Shown piece by piece: positions 59,829 through 64,000 of a stretch of DNA of 64,000 nt. Positions within the stretch are counted from its first letter, which is position 1. The number at the start of each line of letters is the position of its first letter. Under the pieces are notes generated by a model, which did no database searches, was not told the origin of the DNA, and saw nothing but the letters and a program-made list of their open reading frames with translations. Origin of the DNA: CAYZJV01 sp964482325 (GTDB lineage Bacteria; Spirochaetota; Spirochaetia; Sphaerochaetales; Sphaerochaetaceae); the NCBI GenBank assembly GCA_964482325.1, contig CAYZXD010000010.1:7223-71222 (forward strand), given 5' to 3'. The position numbers and the translations under genes were made by a program.

Positions 59829-61675
59829 TCACGCTCGGCTAGATACTCCCAACGATGAAGCTTTTCCGCGAGAAGCTGTTGTTTTGCATGGTAGGAGCGA
59901 GTCCTCTCTTCAAGGGTATCAATAGGCGATGCAGGATCGGAAAAACTTGCTTCCAGTTCTGCTACCTGCTGTTCGAGATTGCTGATCTCATCAAGGATGC
60001 TATCAAGTTCCCGCAATTCCAGAAACGTCAGTCGCTCTTTTCTGTCTCGCGGTTGTGCAACACGTACTTTCTCTGTTTTTTCACCAGAACCAGAAGATAC
60101 GAAAGATGTTGCCTCCCAGTCGGAGTAGGTACCGGCAAATTCCTCGATAACTCCGGAAGCGGTGCAAATGAACAGCGTGTCGGCAATCCGATCAAGGAAC
60201 GCCCGGTCATGAGAGACAACGAGGACACATCCGGGAAAGTTCATCAGATATTCTTCAAGTCGTCTGATAGTATCAATATCAAGATCATTGGTCGGTTCAT
60301 CGAGCAGAAGGAAGTTTGGAGCCTGTAAGAGTACTTCAATTAAATGTAAGCGTCTCCGTTCGCCGCCACTCAGTCGAGCGATTTCCATCCGATGAAACGA
60401 TACCGGGAAACCGAACATTTCTAAGAATCTCGTCACACTTACTGTCTCTGCAGGACCTACCGTGATTTCTTCTGCTTTCTCACTCATATGCTCGAGTACG
60501 GTATGCTGCGGGTTCATCGGGCTGTCGAGCTGATCGTAATACCCGAATACGGTATTCACTCCGACATCGATGATCCCTCCATCAGCTTCAATTCTCCCGG
60601 AAAGCAATTCCAGCAAAGTGGTCTTTCCCGATCCATTTTCCCCGATAATCCCGACACGTTCTCCCTTCAGGAATTCGTGAGAAAAAGACTGAATCACCAC
60701 CCTTTCGTCATAGGTTTTCTCCACCTGATCAAGAACAAGAATTTTCTTTCCCATACGTCGATGCATAGATGAAAATGAAGCCATTTCAGGTACATCATCA
60801 GTAATGGATTCCTGCATCGCTGCAATACGCTGTTTTCTTCCTGAGTCTTTACCGGTACGTGCCTTCGGACCTCGAGAGAGCCATTGAAGTTCCCTTCGCA
60901 ACACCGTTTTCAATCGTTGTTGTTCGGTTTGTTCACTTGAAAGTCGATCTTCTCTACGTTGGAGAAATTCCCGGTAGGAACCAGGATGGGCATATACCGT
61001 GCCACGGTCGAACTCTAAAATACCGGTACAGACTCGATCCAGTACATACCGATCGTGGGTAACGAGAATCACAGAAAGCTGTTGTTGAACCACATACCGC
61101 TCAAGCCAGGCTATTGTCGGGATATCGAGGTGGTTTGTCGGTTCATCAAGCAAATAGAGATCTGCCGAGACGGCAAAGGTCCGAGCAAGAGCTACTTTTC
61201 TGAGCATTCCTCCCGAAAGAATTTCCAGGGGAGTATCGAGTTCCGGTCCATGCAGTTCACTGAGCAGTGAAGCATATCTGATTTCCAGATCCCATCCCTG
61301 AACTTGTTCGATCTCTTCCATAGTACGGTGCAGCTGATTTTGATCAACGTGTTTTTCCTGCAATTGCCGATGATAGGTTCTCAGAAGATCAACTGTGGGA
61401 TGATCACTAGCATAGAGATAATCGGCTACCGTCTGATCCGGTGTGAATCGGGGTTGTTGATCAAGTAAGGAAACGGTGGTATCCCGAGCCCACGCAATCG
61501 TCCCCGTATCGGCAGGTATCCGTTTTGCCAATATATTCAGGAAGGTACTTTTTCCACATCCATTAGGGCCGGCTAGACCAATTCGTTCTCCCTGCTGCAT
61601 GCCGAATACGACATCAGAAAACAGCGGTTCATCTTTTACTGTTTTGGAGATTCCTTCCAGGGAAAGCAGTACCAT
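59819..61675 (-). CDS. uup: ABC-F family ATPase (Uup-like)
   Basis: 618 residues, two ABC domains in one chain without membrane segments. Walker A: G-P-N-G-C-G-K-S-T near residue 38 and G-E-N-G-S-G-K-T-T near 345; signature L-S-G-G-M and L-S-G-G-E-R-R; Walker B with L-D-E-P-T-N-H-L-D and L-D-E-P-T-N-D-L-D. The C-terminal about 80 residues are a coiled coil (E-L-R-E-L-D-S-I-L-D-E-I-S-N-L-E) as in Uup, which acts on ribosomes or branched DNA. No Shine-Dalgarno; an extended -10 lies just upstream. Confidence 0.9.
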   Translation of the reverse strand: MVLLSLEGISKTVKDEPLFSDVVFGMQQGERIGLAGPNGCGKSTFLNILAKRIPADTGTIAWARDTTVSLLDQQPRFTPDQTVADYLYASDHPTVDLLRTYHRQLQEKHVDQNQLHRTMEEIEQVQGWDLEIRYASLLSELHGPELDTPLEILSGGMLRKVALARTFAVSADLYLLDEPTNHLDIPTIAWLERYVVQQQLSVILVTHDRYVLDRVCTGILEFDRGTVYAHPGSYREFLQRREDRLSSEQTEQQRLKTVLRRELQWLSRGPKARTGKDSGRKQRIAAMQESITDDVPEMASFSSMHRRMGKKILVLDQVEKTYDERVVIQSFSHEFLKGERVGIIGENGSGKTTLLELLSGRIEADGGIIDVGVNTVFGYYDQLDSPMNPQHTVLEHMSEKAEEITVGPAETVSVTRFLEMFGFPVSFHRMEIARLSGGERRRLHLIEVLLQAPNFLLLDEPTNDLDIDTIRRLEEYLMNFPGCVLVVSHDRAFLDRIADTLFICTASGVIEEFAGTYSDWEATSFVSSGSGEKTEKVRVAQPRDRKERLTFLELRELDSILDEISNLEQQVAELEASFSDPASPIDTLEERTRSYHAKQQLLAEKLHRWEYLAERDHR

Positions 61676-61679
61676 ACAA

Positions 61680-62114
61680 CTATTTTACCACATCATACGG
61701 CCAATCGTTTATTCCACCGAAATCATAGACGTTTACATAACCGAGAGACACCAGTTTTCGTGCTGCCTGGGCACTTCTGCTGCCACTTCTGCAATACACC
61801 AGAATCGTAGCATTGAGATCGGGCAGTGCTTCCGGTTTCTGCGCTGTGGAGATGGTTTCGTTGGGAACGAGAATAGCATCAGGAATATGGCCTTGTTCGT
61901 ACTCAGCAGCTGTACGGACATCAACTATCGTAACGATTTGGCTTGATGCAATCATTTCCTGTGCAAGCTGGGGCGAAATTTTTCGATACTGTGCGGTTAT
62001 CATGGTGGCAACATCCAATCCATCTGCGCGGTGCTCTCCCCGGAATCCTCCCATGCAGGAAACCAGTAAACCAATTATTACTATGGTAACCATCGCTACT
62101 ATCTTAACACGCAT
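61680..62114 (-). CDS. Rhodanese-domain lipoprotein
   Basis: 144 residues. Lipoprotein signal ending L-L-V-S-C (Cys near 20). Rhodanese domain with I-V-D-V-R-T-A-A-E-Y near residue 65 and an active-site loop Y-C-R-S-G-S-R-S near 109, so the catalytic Cys is present. Transfers sulfane sulfur at the cell envelope; partner unknown. GGAG six bases before ATG 62114. Divergent from the GntR operon. Confidence 0.88.
   Translation of the reverse strand: MRVKIVAMVTIVIIGLLVSCMGGFRGEHRADGLDVATMITAQYRKISPQLAQEMIASSQIVTIVDVRTAAEYEQGHIPDAILVPNETISTAQKPEALPDLNATILVYCRSGSRSAQAARKLVSLGYVNVYDFGGINDWPYDVVK
61682..61690 (-). promoter_or_regulatory. Extended -10 promoter of the ABC-F gene, probably leaderless
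   Basis: Minus strand TGGTAAAAT (61690-61682); ATG begins at 61675, seven bases beyond. It lies inside the 3' end of the rhodanese gene, so the ABC-F gene could be transcribed on its own. Confidence 0.35.
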
Positions 62115-62204
62115 GCACAGCTCCTCTTCGATATTCTGTGTACTATGGAGAACAATTACAAAAGCGTCAAGTTTCATAAAATGAAAAAATCAATAAAAGA
62201 ATAG

Positions 62205-62233
62205 TTGACATTGTACTAATACATTAATACAAT
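62205..62233 (+). promoter_or_regulatory. Promoter with overlapping 22-base palindromic operator, GntR operon
   Basis: TTGACA (62205-62210), 17-base spacer, TACAAT (62228-62233). The spacer and -10 carry a near-perfect palindrome at 62211-62232 (arms TTGTA and TACAA, inner TAAT and ATTA; one outer mismatch and an unpaired centre). The position suggests repression by the GntR protein encoded 23 bases downstream. Confidence 0.65.
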
Positions 62234-62255
62234 TGTCCTAGAAGGATCAGTTGTT

Positions 62256-62678
62256 ATGACAAAAGGGAATGATGAAAAGACGCTTACCTTCACCCTGGAT
62301 GCTAAAAGTGGAGTGCCCTACTATAAGCAGATTATACTTCAAGTTGAGATGGCCATCGTTGATGGACGGCTCTCTAAAGGAGAACGACTGCCTACCGTAA
62401 GAAGCCTCGCTGTCGACCTGAGTATCAACCCGAATACTGTCGCCCGGGCATATAACGAGATGGAAATTCGTAATATCGTCGTCACCCAACAGGGATCCGG
62501 TACGTTCATCAGTGATAAAAAACTTTCGATTGATGCCATTGAGCGGGAACGGATTCTAACGGAAATCACGAGGTCCTACATTACCAAAGCTGCCTCCTAT
62601 GGTTTCACATTGCAGGAAATTCTCGCCCATATCCAGGAACTTGGCAGTGATACACTGCGGAAAGGAGACCCCTTATGA
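62256..62678 (+). CDS. GntR-family regulator, YtrA subgroup
   Basis: 140 residues. Winged HTH (about 10-80) with G-V-P-Y-Y-K-Q-I, G-E-R-L-P-T-V-R-S-L-A and N-P-N-T-V-A-R-A-Y-N-E-M, then Q-Q-G-S-G-T-F, followed by a short helical dimerisation tail (no effector-binding domain), which is the YtrA type. Such regulators usually control an adjacent ABC transporter operon, as found here. Overlaps the SPFH gene by four bases. Confidence 0.92.
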   Translation: MTKGNDEKTLTFTLDAKSGVPYYKQIILQVEMAIVDGRLSKGERLPTVRSLAVDLSINPNTVARAYNEMEIRNIVVTQQGSGTFISDKKLSIDAIERERILTEITRSYITKAASYGFTLQEILAHIQELGSDTLRKGDPL

Positions 62679-63778
62679 ACCTATTTGAGAAAAAATTTTC
62701 CCGTATTAAAAACCTGCAGAGCTTTCGGCTAAAAAAAGACTTTTCCTATGGTGCAATATCATTTTTTCTGCTTGCTCTGTGTATCGGTATCGGTATTTGG
62801 GTACAGATCATCATCACCCCTGCCCTCCCCTTGGAGCCCGTGATTGTGCTTGCTGTGGCAATACTCATTGCAGCTGTCCTGATCTCTGTAGTACCCATGT
62901 GGTCCACCATCCTTCAACTGGCGATTATTCTCTGGCTGGTCATACTTGGAGTACTGAATACAGCACTCTATCCAATGGGAATTATCGGAACAGCCGGATT
63001 GTTCATTTCAGCTTCCGTGCAGCTCATCCTTCATTGGGATAAGGTGGTGGTACTCCGCATGGGTCGATTCAAGCGGGTACATGGGCCTGGCCTGATGTTC
63101 CTGATACCCCTGATTGATCGTATTGCAGAATTTGTAGACACCCGTATCAGAGCTACCGATTTCAGTGCTGAGAAGACCCTTACCCGTGATACCGTTCCCG
63201 TCCATGTCGATGCTCTTGCTTTCTGGATGATCTGGGATGCTAAGCACGCGATCCTTGAAGTGGAAAACTATATAGAAGCGGTTATTCTCTCTGCACAGAC
63301 AGCACTGAGAGATGCAATCGGAAAGCATGATCTCTCCTCGCTGCTCAGTGAGCGGGAAGAACTCGGTAAAGAGATTCAGATGGCACTTGATGCTAAAACC
63401 AATCCATGGGGGGTCACAATTCTTTCCATAGAAATCACCGATATCATCATTCCGCGGGAGCTTGAAGATTCGCTGAGCAAGCAGGCACAGGCACAGCGGG
63501 AAAAACAATCCCGGGTAATTCTCGCCACCGCTGAAGTGGAAATAGCTAAACAGTTCGGCGAAGCAGCTCAAACCTACGCAGATGACCCGACCGCACTTCA
63601 GTTACGGGCCATGAACATGGTATATGAGGGAATTCGTCGGAATAATTCAATGATGCTTATGCCTGCTTCCATTCTCGACAATATGAATTTGGGGACTGTG
63701 CTGGGAAGTGCCGCACTACAGAAATTACAGGAAGAACATCCTGAACTGATGGCGAAGCCAGAGGAAGAGCCTACATGA
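62675..63778 (+). CDS. SPFH/band-7 (stomatin-like) membrane protein
   Basis: 367 residues. Four hydrophobic segments in the first 125 residues, then a band-7 domain (about 125-280): R-M-G-R-F-K-R-V-H-G-P-G-L near 130, D-T-V-P-V-H-V-D near 172, and L-R-D-A-I-G near 212. A charged coiled coil (A-Q-A-Q-R-E-K-Q-S-R) follows. Such proteins form large ring assemblies in membrane microdomains. Usual stomatins have one hydrophobic segment; the multi-helix N-terminus is different. GGAG precedes the ATG. Co-transcribed with the GntR gene and the ABC permease. Confidence 0.88.
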   Translation: MNLFEKKFSRIKNLQSFRLKKDFSYGAISFFLLALCIGIGIWVQIIITPALPLEPVIVLAVAILIAAVLISVVPMWSTILQLAIILWLVILGVLNTALYPMGIIGTAGLFISASVQLILHWDKVVVLRMGRFKRVHGPGLMFLIPLIDRIAEFVDTRIRATDFSAEKTLTRDTVPVHVDALAFWMIWDAKHAILEVENYIEAVILSAQTALRDAIGKHDLSSLLSEREELGKEIQMALDAKTNPWGVTILSIEITDIIIPRELEDSLSKQAQAQREKQSRVILATAEVEIAKQFGEAAQTYADDPTALQLRAMNMVYEGIRRNNSMMLMPASILDNMNLGTVLGSAALQKLQEEHPELMAKPEEEPT

Positions 63779-64000
63779 AATTCCTCTTTGTGCTTGCGTT
63801 CAGAAATATCTGGCGTTATCATCGGAGAACGCTGCTTACCGCATCAGTCATTGCTATGGGCTTGATGATGTATTTCCTTGTTGATTCACTTTTGGTGGGA
63901 ATCGACAGAGAATCAGTGCGCAACCTCAAACGCTACGAAACGGGATCTTTGCAGATCATGCAGAAAGATTACTGGGAAGACCGAACATTTATGCCACTAG
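63775..64000 (+). CDS. ABC transporter permease of the MacB/FtsX type, 3' end outside window
   Basis: First 75 residues only: a short cytoplasmic start F-A-F-R-N-I-W-R-Y-H-R-R-T-L-like sequence (A-F-R-N-I-W-R-Y), one helix, and the start of the periplasmic domain (G-S-L-Q-I-M, as in LolC/E and FtsX-like permeases). Its ATG overlaps the SPFH stop (ATGA). The ATPase partner is presumably further downstream. Confidence 0.8.
   Translation, partial: MKFLFVLAFRNIWRYHRRTLLTASVIAMGLMMYFLVDSLLVGIDRESVRNLKRYETGSLQIMQKDYWEDRTFMPL

Overview
The window is a gene-dense (about 48% G+C by eye) piece of a draft bacterial genome; a run of 100 N at 6208-6307 marks a scaffold gap. Gene content points to an anaerobic, fermentative, Gram-negative-type bacterium: an [FeFe] hydrogenase trimer, a sodium-pumping NQR-type complex, an Mrp/Mbh-type cation antiporter, 2-oxoacid:ferredoxin oxidoreductase with phosphate butyryltransferase and butyrate kinase, a sucrose-phosphate synthase, and exported and outer-membrane proteins. 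The combination suggests a free-living, probably salt-adapted spirochaete (Spirochaetales), but no rRNA or marker protein is present to prove it. I found no rRNA, convincing tRNA, CRISPR array, insertion sequence or prophage.

Layout. 1-3.3 kb: end of an antiporter operon with Mbh-like gene order. 3.4-14 kb: exported and envelope proteins, a Cache-GGDEF diguanylate cyclase, a CorA-like channel (both next to the gap), a HAD phosphatase, a DUF3783 protein, a YgbA-like protein, a ZIP transporter and a large secreted metallopeptidase-like protein. 14-20.7 kb: aconitase, an ATPase-less DUF4143 protein, sucrose-phosphate synthase/phosphatase and a tandem universal stress protein. 21-26.5 kb: hydrogenase operon hydC-hydB-hydA, in which HydB is fused to a GltD/NfnB-like flavoprotein. 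26.5-32.3 kb: RND efflux operon. 32.4-38.6 kb: mannose-1-phosphate guanylyltransferase, and divergently DUF72, a catalytically dead Y-family polymerase (ImuB-like) and a DnaE2/ImuC-like polymerase. 38.6-43 kb: nqrBCDEF without nqrA, plus an unknown last gene. 43-49.9 kb: a GGDEF/HD-GYP protein and an operon for 2-oxoacid oxidation to acyl-CoA and then to acid plus ATP. 50-58.5 kb: acyl-CoA synthetase, DUF1858-like and a frameshifted DUF438 hemerythrin/PAS gene, zwf-pgl, an alpha-oxoamine synthase, a small XRE regulator and an acyltransferase. 58.9-64 kb: EamA exporter, ABC-F ATPase, rhodanese lipoprotein, and an autoregulated-looking GntR/SPFH/ABC-permease operon.

How the parts fit: ferredoxin reduced by the 2-oxoacid oxidoreductase can feed the hydrogenase (H2 release, possibly by bifurcation with NADH or NADPH) while Ptb-Buk harvests ATP; NQR converts NADH oxidation into a sodium gradient, which the antiporter can interconvert with protons. 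The zwf-pgl pair supplies NADPH.

Two things stand out. First, at least five genes without a Shine-Dalgarno sequence have a good -35/-10 pair (or an extended -10) placed so that transcription should begin on or next to the start codon, which suggests leaderless mRNAs are routine here. Second, the DUF72-ImuB-DnaE2 cassette looks like an ImuA-less mutasome outside the groups where such cassettes are usually described.
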